From the NCBI GenBank assembly GCA_964017235.1, contig OZ024933.1:64834255-64898254 (forward strand): a stretch of DNA of 64,000 nucleotides, read 5' to 3'. A model generated the notes under the pieces. The model did not search any database and had not been told where the DNA came from. It was given only the letters and a program-made list of their open reading frames with translations. The DNA comes from Sabellastarte sp. h YS-2021 (taxonomy: Eukaryota; Annelida; Polychaeta; Sabellida; Sabellidae). Shown piece after piece: positions 22,301-30,184 of this stretch. Each line of letters starts with the position of its first letter. Within the stretch, counting starts at the first letter, position 1. A program made the position numbers and the translations under genes.

Positions 22301-24660
22301 ATCTGACCACACCAAAAGATTCCCAGCCCATGATTTCCTATAGGTTGGTTTACCATCGCAAAAATCTACGACCAATAATAAGCGAGTTATAAGCACTTTC
22401 AAGTTTGGCTATCCTCATTTGACCTTAAACGAGGGTCCCAAGGTAAAATCTGACCACACCAAAAGATTCCCAGCCCATAATTTCCTTCAGGTTGGTTTAC
22501 CATCCCAAACCTCTAGGACCAATAATAAGCAAGTTATAAGCACTTTTAAGTTTGGCTATCCTCGTTTGGCCTTGAAGGAGGGGCCCAAGGTCAAATCTGA
22601 CCCCACCAAAAAATTTGCAGCACCTGATTTCCTGTAGGTTAGTTTACCATTGAAAAACCTCTAGGACCAATAATAAGCGAGTTATAAGCACTTCTAAGTT
22701 TGGCTATCCTCGTTTGACCTTGAAGGAGGGGCCCAAGGTCAAATCCACAGGAAGACATGATTACATTCTGGGAAAAATTGGCATCATATTCTACATAAAA
22801 TAATCTCTGTGGTGGAGATCTGCACTCTACAAGTGCTTTTTATTTAATTTGTCCAAAATTAAGTCAAGTTTTCAAAATGGATTAAAACTTTGCAAATGAA
22901 TAAATTGTAGAAATTAATGTGTAACTTGTAGGTATGAGCAAAAGCTGAATTTTTATGATAAAACAAGGCTGAAAGGGGTTGTGGTCTACTGGCATGAGCC
23001 CGCAAAGCCATCAGAAACACAAGTAGTGTACTGAAGAGGTCACCATCCCAATACTAATGTAGATCATTGCTGCTGAAATTTAGCGAACAGACAGATACCC
23101 ATCATGCTACGCCACAATTCATGAAAGTCCAGAGACAAAAAAATGAAAACAAAAAGTGATCTCTAGAAGCACGAGCCTTGATAGAGCTCACACTTAAAAA
23201 GTGTTCTTGAAACGTAGGCCTACCCATGTCACTTTTACCCAGATTTTAAACTATATGTAGTCAGTTTTGGTCAATTTGTATTTTACTCTTGCAAGTTTTT
23301 CTTTTCCTCTGGTTATTTTCTAGTATTCTTGAGTATACTCCGTCATTTACCATTCAGTAACATTTGTATTCTGATATTAAAATGAATGAGAGGAAAAACT
23401 AAACTGGATAAACCCACACAGGTGTACATGCAGTGTTGTGGATAAAAGTTAGAGATTTAAGACTGAAAGCTGATTTGAAAAATCAGGTAATTCTGAAAAA
23501 AACAGAAGCTACCATGCAGTATGTAAGCAATATGAAACATGTTTAACTATGATGATTTGAATAAGCTACAGGGGAGCCAGTAACATGTACTGTATAGAAG
23601 TTAAAGACTTACTGACAAAACTACTTGGGAACTTGTCAACATAAATTAATATTGAAACAAAAACGAAAAACCAGATCGATGTTTGATATTTTGAAAAAAA
23701 TATATGTCATGGTAGAAAGTCCAATCTGGTAGAATTTCAGATTCTATTTTTAAAAAAATATATGTCATGGTAGAAAGTCCAATTGGAGTTTCTGCCGGTA
23801 GAAACTCCAATTGGACTTTCTACCAAGATAAACTTGGTAGAAACTCCAATTGGACTTTCTGCTGGTAGAAACTCCAATCAAGGAGATTTAGGTATTGCTC
23901 TGGGGTCCGAAATCTGATAAACTTGGTACAACTGGTAGAAGATTGAAAAGAACAATAAAACCATATTACAGATTAGTCATCACAGCAGGAATAATAAACA
24001 TTCTTTATAGTGGTGAAGACTTGGCTGAAAAAAAGAAATGTGCATTTTCCTAACTGTTTCACCATACATGTTGAAACTCTGGATGAGGGGACAGTACTAC
24101 AAGCTTTATGTAATGAGACCAACTGGGTGGTTGTGACAAACAAATGCTGCTGTAGAAGCATATGTGTTACGTGCTCAACTAAATGCCATGTAGGAAGTGA
24201 CTGCTGTCAAAATTTAATTGGCTAAAACTGTATTTTGTGTAACATTTGTTATAGGACATTTAACTCTTACATCAGTTAGTAATGTCCATGTTACAGATTT
24301 CCCTTAAAAATGGTGGTATTTGATGTTGATTGTAAAATTATTTTAATAGACTGAAAATTTCACTTTTGAACTGTCATCTTCTGCCAGTAGTACCAAGTTT
24401 ATTAGATTTCGGACCCCAGAGCAGTACCTAAATCTCCTTGATTGGAGTTTCTACCAGTAGAAAGTCCAATTGGAGTTTCTACCAAGCTTATCTTGGTAGA
24501 AAGTACAATTGGACTTTGTACCAGTAGAATTTGAAATTCTACCAGTCTGAGATTGGACTTTCTACCATGACATATATATCTTAGAAAATAACATTTTAAA
24601 ACCTTACCTTTTGTAAAATTCAATGTCTGATAAAACTCCTTGTCCGTGAAGCATACACAT
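7062..24660 (-). CDS. Gene 1: six-exon gene for a 437-residue protein of unknown function
   Basis: Joined minus-strand coding exons 24660-24608, 21462-21371, 13673-13581, 13176-12548, 9108-8912 and 7311-7062 total 1314 nt, exactly 438 codons with the stop. Every junction has AG/GT ends and matching phase, which is strong internal support. The start is the first ATG of exon 1, with an in-frame TAA shortly upstream. Residues 1-80 hold a CGLCPNQCK cysteine cluster followed by YGWYPPAKDIW. Residues 81-289 are Ser/Pro/Arg-rich and probably disordered. Residues 290-345 include a Pro-rich linker and then a YSVYENQL block. The last 82 residues look folded (YDTNFYNTIPRRRATFDVAQ, ending KNFSFVY). No signal peptide or membrane segment is visible. 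I do not recognise the family. Introns of 0.4-7.7 kb are full of transposons. Upstream non-coding exons cannot be excluded. Confidence 0.72.
7540..7690 (-). repeat. Old tRNA-derived SINE (family I), minus strand, internally deleted
   Basis: The left side has the ATTTATTTGGG tail followed by AACACTGTACAGGTC, and the right side has the tRNA head as AGAGGTGGGAGGTAAGAGTG. It matches the intact copies near 32.5 and 36.5 kb with the centre missing. It is flanked by ATTGTTTC on both sides (7532-7539 and 7691-7698), a likely target-site duplication. It lies in intron 5 of gene 1. Confidence 0.7.
8101..8222. mobile_element. Possible small hairpin MITE
   Basis: AATTATCCCC at the left faces GGGGATAATT at the right over about 120 bases, giving short terminal inverted repeats. 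No coding capacity. Only one copy was seen, so this is tentative. Confidence 0.3.
8418..8613. mobile_element. TA-flanked MITE, copy 1, with repeated GGCGTTNATT motif
   Basis: Starts TACCGTATTTTTCCAAAAT and ends ATTTTGGAAATTTACGGTA, near-perfect 19-bp inverted termini that include a TA. A second copy at 41532-41728 is nearly identical over the whole length. The interior repeats the word GGCGTT five times, mostly followed by an AT-rich stretch and GAACC. TA flanks suggest mobilisation by a Tc1/mariner-like or similar transposase (inference). Confidence 0.8.
8912..9108 (-). CDS. Gene 1 coding exon 5
   Basis: Acceptor TTTTTTAG and donor AA|GTAAGT are both strong. Phase 0 in, phase 2 out. It encodes a Pro-rich run (HTPAPPPSPPPVPQY) and then GGPMMYSVYENQLKEHGWRM, which looks like the start of the folded C-terminal part. 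Confidence 0.78.
10088..10593 (-). mobile_element. 5'-truncated L2-like LINE, 3' end of ORF2
   Basis: On the minus strand the frame reads LHWLPVKYRVLFKI, then YKVLKYGQPVYL, and ends HLKTHLFKSAFPT with a stop, the typical C-terminus of L2/CR1-group reverse transcriptase ORFs. The 3' tail is a short AGATTT repeat rather than poly-A. A 10-bp duplication TTGGCTATCT flanks it at 10078-10087 and 10594-10603, and both copies belong to a type-B unit, so this LINE inserted after the tandem array formed. Confidence 0.85.
10600..11355. repeat. About six tandem copies of a 133-bp unit (type B)
   Basis: The anchor TGAGTAG occurs at about 10641, 10774, 10907, 11039, 11173 and 11306, a spacing of 132-134. 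Units alternate between two variants, differing for example at ggctatctgc versus gggtatccgc, which hints at a two-unit higher-order repeat. Confidence 0.85.
11360..11990. repeat. Tandem copies of a 169-bp unit (type A)
   Basis: GCATTTTT at about 11443, 11613, 11781 and 11950 marks a 168-170 bp period. Two further units lie at the left of the element (about 9710 and 9870, 160 bp apart). Each unit holds CAAAATGG..GCCATTTTT, and some contain a perfect GCCGCCATTTT. Accidental open frames cross this array but change with each unit, so no protein is called. Confidence 0.85.
12548..13176 (-). CDS. Gene 1 coding exon 4 (low-complexity Ser/Pro/Arg-rich)
   Basis: The largest exon, 629 nt. The acceptor is a clear CACTTTCAG. 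The donor GAG|GTACAC is chosen over a nearby AA|GTAAAA because only it keeps exon 5 in frame. The product is dominated by Ser, Pro, Arg, Gln and His and is likely disordered, with basic clusters such as RRSASADSCRRSR that could be phosphorylation targets (inference). If unspliced, the frame stops shortly after at a TAA. Confidence 0.75.
13581..13673 (-). CDS. Gene 1 coding exon 3
   Basis: Acceptor AG ends at 13674 and the exon opens with the last two bases of a Pro codon, then NQCKMKECTYGWYPPAKD. The donor is ATG|GTCAGC, which is weak, but phase 1 matches exon 4 exactly. An internal ATG at 13659 could be mistaken for a start if exons 1 and 2 were missed. Confidence 0.65.
15595..15830 (+). repeat. 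Dispersed repeat shared with 35040-35300
   Basis: Blocks such as GGTGTGCATACCATATGGGG and ACTAAATTAGTTCTATGGTT occur here and, in reverse orientation, at 35040-35300, with clear similarity over about 240 bases. The class is not determined. A SINE family II tail fragment (GGCTGTTGAACGGGACGTAA) lies just upstream at about 15515. Confidence 0.65.
16190..16745. mobile_element. Decayed foldback element related to 20379-20911
   Basis: Left arm words GCCTCCTGGAAAG and GCCTCATAGAAAG face TTTTCCATGAGG and TTTTCTATGA at the right end. The arm motif resembles the CCTCCTAGAAAAG arm of the element at 20379-20911, so this is probably an older relative. There is no credible coding frame. Confidence 0.45.
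17083..17305 (+). repeat. 5S rRNA-derived SINE, copy 1
   Basis: The core at about 17180-17230 contains TCACTGAAGTTAAGC and CGTACTTGGATGGGTGAC, which match the internal promoter region of eukaryotic 5S rRNA. It is preceded by a TGTGGCGCAGC block and followed by CTGATGGCTTTGCAGCTC. The same three blocks in the same order appear at 22963-23195 (minus) and 25160-25480 (plus). Because non-5S flanks are shared among copies, this is a SINE3-type element and not a 5S gene. Confidence 0.82.
18409..18627 (+). repeat. Intact tRNA-derived SINE (family II)
   Basis: The tRNA-like head has an A box (TAGCGGTTAGAG) and B box (GTTCGAATC), followed by a body and an AACAAATAAAT tail. Flanking duplications CCTTCAATATCTG at 18396-18408 and 18628-18640 (13 bp, perfect) define the insertion exactly. 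The body is related to family I copies (TGGTAGTTACTTGCCG, TACCCGTCG) but has a different head and a GGCTGTTGAATGCGATGTAA tail. Confidence 0.92.
20042..20270 (+). repeat. Poly-A retroposon with target-site duplication
   Basis: A run of about 21 A follows an AATAAA signal at 20239-20244. The 10-bp word ATTCACAAGA occurs right before the insert (20032-20041) and right after the A-run (20271-20280). Together these are the marks of LINE-mediated insertion of a polyadenylated RNA. The 229-bp body is AT-rich and has no recognisable coding sequence, so the source could be the 3' UTR of a LINE or of a host mRNA. Confidence 0.75.
20379..20911. mobile_element. Element with about 85-bp terminal inverted repeats (CCTCCTAGAAAAGTG type)
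   Basis: The left arm reads GAAAAGTGCCCTCCTAGAAA, then an AGAAGACTGCCCT block. The right arm is its inverted copy, ending AGGAGGGCACTTTTCC. The arms are themselves built from repeated CCTCCTAGAA words. The 360-bp centre is AT-rich and non-coding. Intron 2 of gene 1. Confidence 0.75.
21371..21462 (-). CDS. Gene 1 coding exon 2
   Basis: Preceded by a pyrimidine-containing TTTCATAG acceptor and followed by a consensus GTAAGT donor. Phase in 2, phase out 1. It encodes 30 whole codons beginning DIGYQPVRKQNN and ending LSVCGLC. The exact phase fit to both neighbours is the main evidence that it is a real exon. Confidence 0.65.
21839..22744. repeat. Satellite: about six copies of a 147-bp unit
   Basis: The anchor AATAATAAG occurs at about 21936, 22083, 22227, 22374, 22521 and 22669, a period of 144-148. 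Units contain GACCTTGAAGGAGGGGCCCA and CCCAGCCCATGATTTCC. Open frames on both strands cross the array only because 147 is a multiple of three. Related sequence in opposite orientation occurs around 53185-53400. It lies in intron 1 of gene 1, about 380 bp from exon 2. Confidence 0.88.
22963..23195 (-). repeat. 5S rRNA-derived SINE, copy 2
   Basis: The reverse complement shows the same blocks as copy 1: a TGTGGCGTAGC start, TTGGGATGGTGACC in the 5S C-box region and TGATGGCTTTGCGGGCTC near the end. Several substitutions relative to 5S rRNA (for example in the GAAGTTAAGC block) show it is not a functional 5S gene. Confidence 0.78.
23699..24578. mobile_element. Foldback element with GGTAGAAA-TCCAATTGGA palindrome arms
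   Basis: Both ends carry ATATGTCATGGTAGAAAGTC in inverted orientation. Each arm (about 23699-23945 and 24372-24578) is a chain of GGTAGAAASTCCAATTGG units that are themselves palindromic. The inner arm ends also match: CTCTGGGGTCCGAAATCT at left, inverted at right. The 426-bp centre holds one Cys-rich open frame, described separately. The element sits in intron 1 of gene 1, its right end about 30 bp from the exon 1 donor. Confidence 0.82.
24013..24225 (+). other. Cys-rich open frame inside the foldback element
   Basis: An open frame of about 70 codons with no ATG near its start ends KCCCRSICVTCSTKCHVGSD, then three Cys/Gln codons and a short tail before TAA. Eight cysteines fall in the last 30 residues. 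It could be a captured exon, a remnant of an element protein or chance. No family is recognised. Confidence 0.25.
24608..24660 (-). CDS. Gene 1 coding exon 1
   Basis: Encodes the first 17 residues (MCMLHGQGVLSDIEFYK) plus two bases of an Arg codon. The donor is AG|GTAAGG. A second in-frame ATG lies two codons after the first and is an alternative start. The frame was chosen because it alone joins exon 2 in phase. A foldback element ends only about 30 bp inside the intron from this donor. Confidence 0.6.
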
Positions 24661-25159
24661 AAATTCACTTTACACCTCAATATATCATTTTTTCTGTTAT
24701 ATGAATTTATTTCCTTATTATTATTCCTGATATTATACTAATAATGCTATGTGCTATGAGCTTGCAAACACACACAAACAGTAAACACATAGAAGCCCTG
24801 AGTATCCCTGTACATTTATCCCTGCTCTAACAGAGAGAGAGAGAGAGCTAGTGAATGTTGATCTTTTGTTTATGTCCAGCATGTATATGACATTATACTG
24901 CTGTATTTAGGATTCAGGCCAACCGGTAGCAATGATTGCCCCTAATCAGAGATTAGTCCTGTCTTTACACTGTGTAAGATCCCTCCCTCTCACAGTGAAT
25001 CACACATACACACACTTCTATTCAGGACACTTGAGCCAGAGAAATCCATAAGTTGACAAAGTTTCTATGGACAACCGCTCCTCTTAAACTATTCAGAACT
25101 TTTGTGTTTAATACCGTACCAACTAGCCTTATCAGAGGCTCTGTTTGAATTAAGTTTTT

Positions 25160-25480
25160 AAGCTCTTGTGTGGCTTGTGCTTCTAGAAATCATCTTTTAT
25201 TTTCATTTTGTTTTTGTCACAAGACTTTCATGAATTGTGGCGTAGCGTAATGAGTACCCATTTCATCACTGAAGTTAAGCAGCAATGGGCTATGTTAGTA
25301 CTTGGATTGGTGACCATCTGAGTTAGAGGCCAGGTATTGAATGTATCTGACTGAGAATGTGTTTTTGTCACCAGACCTTCACTCACTCATGCCTCTGATT
25401 GCTTCTAAGCTCTGATGTCAGTGCCCTACTGATGGCTTTGTGGCTCTCGCCTTTAGATTAAAAGACTTTATGGCCTTGTT
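25160..25480 (+). repeat. 5S rRNA-derived SINE, copy 3
   Basis: The best 5S match of the three: ATCACTGAAGTTAAGCAGC, then TTAGTACTTGGATTGGTGAC at about 25263-25315. It has the same 5' leader (GTGCTTCTAGAAATC) and 3' block (CTGATGGCTTTGTGGCTC), with about 95 extra bases between the 5S part and the 3' block. The tail is a T-rich GGCCTTGTTTTTTTTT. Confidence 0.82.
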
Positions 25481-25639
25481 TTTTTTTTGCTTTTTTAAAA
25501 CTTGATTTGGATTATTTGAGGTTTAATATCCATTTCTAAACATTTTATATATAGACCATGTCACATGAAGGTTAGTTGAGGGTATGGATGAAAGCATTAC
25601 ATATATAAATTTAGTCGATTAATATTCTGCACTAAAAAC

Positions 25640-25755
25640 CATCCGTTAGCTCTAAACAGCTGTAAAGCTGCCCACTTAAGGTGGTGTTGCCAATCAAACC
25701 AAGAACCTGCATCATAGGAGGCAAGTGAGTTCCCCACTACATGACTTTGCCCCCT
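25640..25755 (-). repeat. tRNA-like SINE head, minus strand, degraded
   Basis: On the minus strand GGGGCAAAGTCATGTAGTGG is followed about 35 bases later by GGTTCTTGGTTTGATTGG, giving A- and B-box-like spacing. The body matches SINE tails only weakly. Confidence 0.4.
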
Positions 25756-25964
25756 AGTTTTAGTTTTTAATGGCAGAGTTTGCTTTTTCTGTCACTTTGA
25801 ATAACCAGACTCGTACTGGAACAGGCTAATATTTTCCACAAGTTTTCAGGAATTGGACATTTGAACCTAAGAACACAGTGTTGAAAGCCAAGTGAACATC
25901 ATTCTATAAAGTATGATAACCAGTAGCAACTGAGGCCTCTTTGTCTGTCTTTTAATATAAAGTT

Positions 25965-26230
25965 AAGGCTTTATGCACATCCAACAGCCAGGGTCATAAT
26001 GTTAGAGGCTCTCAGCATTGCCAGTTGTGAGAGACGAAACTTTTGTCATACATGAAGGTATACATGAGTGTAGGTGTATATAATTCACGCATTAACACAT
26101 AGACCTATGTAAATGTGGGAGTTCCTTTTCAAAGCCAATGTTAGGGCTTTATGTCCTGTTTAACAGCCAGGGTCATACTGGGACAGGCCCTCAGCATTGC
26201 TACTTTTGTGAGTCAAACCCAAGTTTTTCA
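25965..26230 (-). repeat. Two SINE family II fragments, minus strand
   Basis: AACAGCCAGGGTCATA followed by CTCAGCATTGC occurs twice (about 25985-26035 and 26150-26205). Both match the reverse complement of the 18409-18627 SINE tail. They are truncated and diverged. Confidence 0.5.
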
Positions 26231-26354
26231 AGTAAAGTTAAATAATTTATTTATGTCCTTACAGAAGACTTTTTCCATTGAGACTTTACATATATTTGTC
26301 TAATCCAACTAGACTCAACTTGAGAGGATTTTACTGCACAATAAATCCATAGAT

Positions 26355-26560
26355 AACCAGAAAAGCACTCAGAGAACACAAACCTCCTCCAATGCCATAT
26401 GGCTTATGAGTGCAAAAGAGAATAAAAAAATCCTTAGATCAGACAGTGATCTGGATCACCACTGAAATTTAAATCATCTGTTCATTGTGGATGTTTCCTG
26501 AGAATTTTATTAAAATCTATAAAGAGCTTATTTAGTTATTTTGCAGACAATGAAACAAAC
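26355..26560 (+). repeat. Dispersed repeat with GAGAACACAAACCTCCTCC end, copy
   Basis: AAAAGCACTCAGAGAACACA, then a CCTCC block and a TGATCTGGATCACCACTG block match the start of the repeat at 27885-28350 and, inverted, the one at 41075-41350. This looks like an old, widely dispersed family. No coding sequence. Confidence 0.5.
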
Positions 26561-26880
26561 AACTGTAAAATGCTGGGTCGAGGACCTGAACCCACATCCT
26601 CAGGGTTAAAGAGTACCCAGTATTTCAGTATACCTGTAAAAGTTGATAGAACTTAATGAAAACAGCATAGTAGAATCTGAAAAATATATTGCCTCAAGCT
26701 TAACACTTTGATTGATAATGGTTTGTGTACCTTAGAATATACATGTATTAATTTTACAGGTAACTAAAATATAAAAAAATATTTGATACAGTAACTGTCA
26801 AATGATGTGAACAATTGTTGGACCCTGTTTACAAGAGAATATAACTTGTATCTCATATTTGCTATTCACCCTTAATTACC

Positions 26881-27619
26881 ATGAAATGAATATAATTTGC
26901 ATATCCAGGTAGCATGCCTTTCATCCTCACCATGAAATGAATATAAATTGAATATCCAGGTAGCATGCCTTTCAGCCTTACTATGAAACCAATATAATTT
27001 GCATATCTGGGTAGCTTGCCTTTCAGCCTCACTATGAAACCAATATAATTTACATATCCGGGTAGCTTGCCTTTCAGCCTCACCATGAAACCATTATAAT
27101 TTGCATATCCGGGTAGCTTGCCTTTCAGCCTCACCATGAAACCATTATGATTTGCATATCCGGGTAGCTTGCCTTTCAGCCTCACCATGAAACCATTATA
27201 ATTTGCATATCCGGGTAGCTTGCCTTTCAGCCTCACCATGAAACCAATATAATTTGCATATCCGGGTAGCTTGCCTTTCAGCCTCACCATGAAACCATTA
27301 TAATTTGCATATCCGGGTAGCTTGCCTTTCAGCCTCACCATGAAACCATTATAATTTGCATATCCGGGTAGCTTGCCTTTCAGCCTCACCATCAAACCAA
27401 TATAATTTGCATATCCGGGTAGCTTGCCTTTCAGCCTCACCATGAAACCATTATAATTTGCATATCCGGGTAGCTTGCCTTTCAGCCTCACCATGAAACC
27501 ATTATAATTTGCATATCCGGGTAGCTTGCCTTTCAGCCTCACCATGAAACCAATATAATTTGCATATCCCGGTAGCTTGCCTTTCAGCCTCACCATGAAA
27601 CCAATATAATTTGCATATC
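26881..27619. repeat. 51-bp minisatellite, 14.5 tandem copies
   Basis: The unit begins ATGAAACCATTATAATTTGC on the plus strand, and copies start every 51 bases from 26881 to 27595. Because 51 is divisible by three, the minus strand stays open through the array as a 17-residue repeat (KLPGYANYNGFMVRLKG), joined to a non-repetitive stretch up to 27824. Central units are nearly identical, and edge units at 26881-26990 are more diverged, as expected for unequal exchange. Substitutions do not favour synonymous sites: one main variable site swaps Asn for Ile. I therefore read this as a minisatellite and not as a protein gene. Confidence 0.9.
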
Positions 27620-27884
27620 CAGATGACAGGCTAGTAATGGCAAGGATAAAAAGAACTTTATTGAATTGGGGGGACAGAGAGAAAGAGGTCTGTTTGCTGA
27701 TATGACAAGTCTTCTCTAGTTCTTGTATTAATAAACAAGTATTGATCCGGGCTATTGATAAGCACAGAAGTACTTGTTTAGTGAGGACCTTTTCTCTCTC
27801 TCTCTCGCTATTGAGAGTTGACAATGAAGCTAGTTAATAAAGACACACACACTAGTTGTTAGGTTGACATAATATCCTTAACTA

Positions 27885-28350
27885 GAAAAACATTCAGAGA
27901 GCACAAACCTCCACCAAGCAAGTCGTTTTCACCCCTATTTTTTTCCTGTTCTGGATCAGAGTATCTGGAATAATGCTAGTATATCGATCACAGGTCAAAT
28001 GTAATTATGATATGTGACTACAGTAATGGGATAAAGAGCCATTATTTCATAACACAACTTAGGTGGTATATTATTATATAGGTACTACTGAGGTAGTGTC
28101 CTGTATTATTTGCCAAGTAATCTGATGATTAATTATGGGGTTATATACACATATACTGAAAAAAATCCTATCTGTGCATTGATAAATGGTCCTTCAAAAA
28201 TTCCTGAATCCAGAAAGCGATCCGTGTCACAATTAAAATCTGTTTGATCGAATTTAATCCATAGCTAGTTATTTTGCAATTGGAAAGATGCACAAACGAA
28301 GAAACAAACAAACGCTGATAAAAATACATACCCTCCTTGGTGGAAGTACT
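27885..28350. repeat. Dispersed repeat, longer copy
   Basis: Starts AACATTCAGAGAGCACAAAC, then CTCCACCAAG, and ends ACATACCCTCCTTGGTGGAA. The CCTCCACCAAG and CTTGGTGGA ends are inverted. The right half contains TTCCTGAATCCAGAAAGCGA and AACAAACAAACGC, as in related copies at 26355 and 41075. Confidence 0.55.
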
Positions 28351-28995
28351 GACTCTGTGTGTAGTTGATAGACTGAAATGTGTTAGGGTGCATGTCTCCA
28401 TATAACACATGATGGTCACTTGCCAGTGACAGGCACCATTATATTACAGGTCTGTCCCATTTATGGCATTATCAATTGTGAATAGCCAGAATTTAAGTAA
28501 TTTTCTTGTAATTTTTGGTAATAATTTACTGGAAGATATCCCAAATGGGCAATTCTTATTGGTTCTGGTAACACAAAAAAAATGGCCATGGTTGGGTGTC
28601 ACAGTCTAGTATGATAGTACACAGAAATATTTGAATATAAAGGGAAGTGACAGATACTTTGTCAGGTTTCTGCAATCAGCAGTCATCCATTGACATCATG
28701 GAGACACATCAAAATGAATATTTTTGCCAATGAAAGAAAGGCTTGATAAATGGACCTTTTCAGAAATAAATAACAACTGATTAATGAATTCAGTTGATTG
28801 AAAATATATAATAGGACATAATTCATCATGGTACTAATTTTGTCAAAACGGGAATTACAAATGATTGATTGTACTTTTCATATAATCGGTCTATATATTT
28901 GTATTTTCAAAAGATGGAACACATCATGTTCCACTGAAGAATGTTATAGTATGACACTGTAATAATTCAACAACCTTTAAGGACAGTTACTGTGT

Positions 28996-29192
28996 TTCCA
29001 CCTCTGCGACCGGGGTTTGATCCCCGTCATGGCCGTAAGTGGGAAAGCTGGTAGTTGCTTGCCGTTGGTCGGCAGTTTACAGTACAGAACCCTAGCGAAC
29101 TATATGTACTGGTTTCCTCTGCCCTTCCAACTACCCGTCGTGATATGACCTGTACAGTGTTGAAAGCGACGTAAAACCCCAAATAAACAAAA
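28996..29192 (+). repeat. tRNA-derived SINE (family I), 5'-truncated
   Basis: Begins inside the tRNA head just before the B box (GGGGTTTGATCCCCG) and runs through the complete body and AAATAAACAAAA tail. The A-box half is missing. Body identity to the 35.6-kb copies is very high (TACCCGTCGTGATATGACC), so it is a young insertion. Confidence 0.88.
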
Positions 29193-29194
29193 TT

Positions 29195-30184
29195 TAAGGT
29201 GTTTATTGTTGGCAGTTGATTATACATCACAGTAGGTCATCTATATCCTATGTGCAGTTTTCTGAAATACTGAAACAAAGAAACCTATCTGGAATTAAGA
29301 AAATTCTGCCAAATAAAGAAAAAAAATTCTTCTTAACTATGCTTAACTCATGCATAAAATAACTGAATTAATGGCTGGTGAAAATTTTCAAGCAAGGGAT
29401 AAAACCCAAACACAAACACTGGTTTAAACAAAACCTCTTTCAGTTAATAATTGAAAATATAATCAACCTTAAATTAATCATTTTTTAAAAGGAAAATGAC
29501 AGGGACAAAAAGAAAGGTAAAGAAATAAAACCAAGGAAGTAAAAAACTTATGATTCTGCTTCTAATTTTGATAATAATAATATTTCTCTTCAAAACAGCA
29601 TTAAATCCGCCACCGATCTGTATTTGTACAATGTGAAAGGTTTTGTGTGACTTTACATAGAAAATCACTTTGATAGATTGTGTGAGTGCAGTCTACTGTG
29701 TACCAGAGGGTAGGTTCTGTGTATTTTCACTTTGGTTGGTGTAATGAAGCATATATTCTAAAGTGCCTGATTGATATAGATTGTTTATCAAATAGAAAAT
29801 GTCAAGTTCCTTAATACAGTTTTACATTACCCCATATGTATATTAATCTAGAAAAAGTATATATTAGCTCAATCATGACCTCAGAAAATATGATAACAAA
29901 AACAATTGATAAAATATTCTGATTTTTTTTTCTTTAAGAGCATAAAACAGTTTTAATATGTAACAATTTTCACAAAAACAAAAAGGCTGTTTTATATACA
30001 TTTCAATTTTCATGTTGTACAGTACTTTGACAATCTGCTAACAAAATTCTGTTCTATTCTATACCTTTATAGCACTTAATCTCTGCCAAAGTAGACTGTA
30101 AGGCGTGACACAAGAAACTAATTCAATAATTATTAATCTATAGACATAGCCTGGTCAATACCATGGAGATATATACTGGATAGT
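29195..30184. other. Non-coding, nothing recognisable
   Basis: AT-rich intergenic sequence with no exon, repeat or RNA gene identified. Confidence 0.45.

Larger units (their letters stand above)
24661..26880. other. Intergenic start of gene 1 side, SINE-rich, no gene seen
   Basis: Upstream of gene 1 exon 1. A short GA repeat lies at 24832-24847. No TATA box or start site can be assigned with confidence. The remaining recognisable content is SINE and dispersed-repeat debris listed separately. Confidence 0.5.

Noticed and set aside
21905..22637. Overlapping open frames on both strands in the 147-bp satellite
   Set aside because: 147 is divisible by three, so frames stay open on both strands. 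No domain or start context is present.
26881..27619. CRISPR array
   Set aside because: There are no spacers. Units are contiguous and the DNA is eukaryotic.
26862..27824. Repeat protein of 320 residues
   Set aside because: The frame exists because the 51-bp unit is a multiple of three. Variation is not concentrated at silent positions and there is no plausible gene context.
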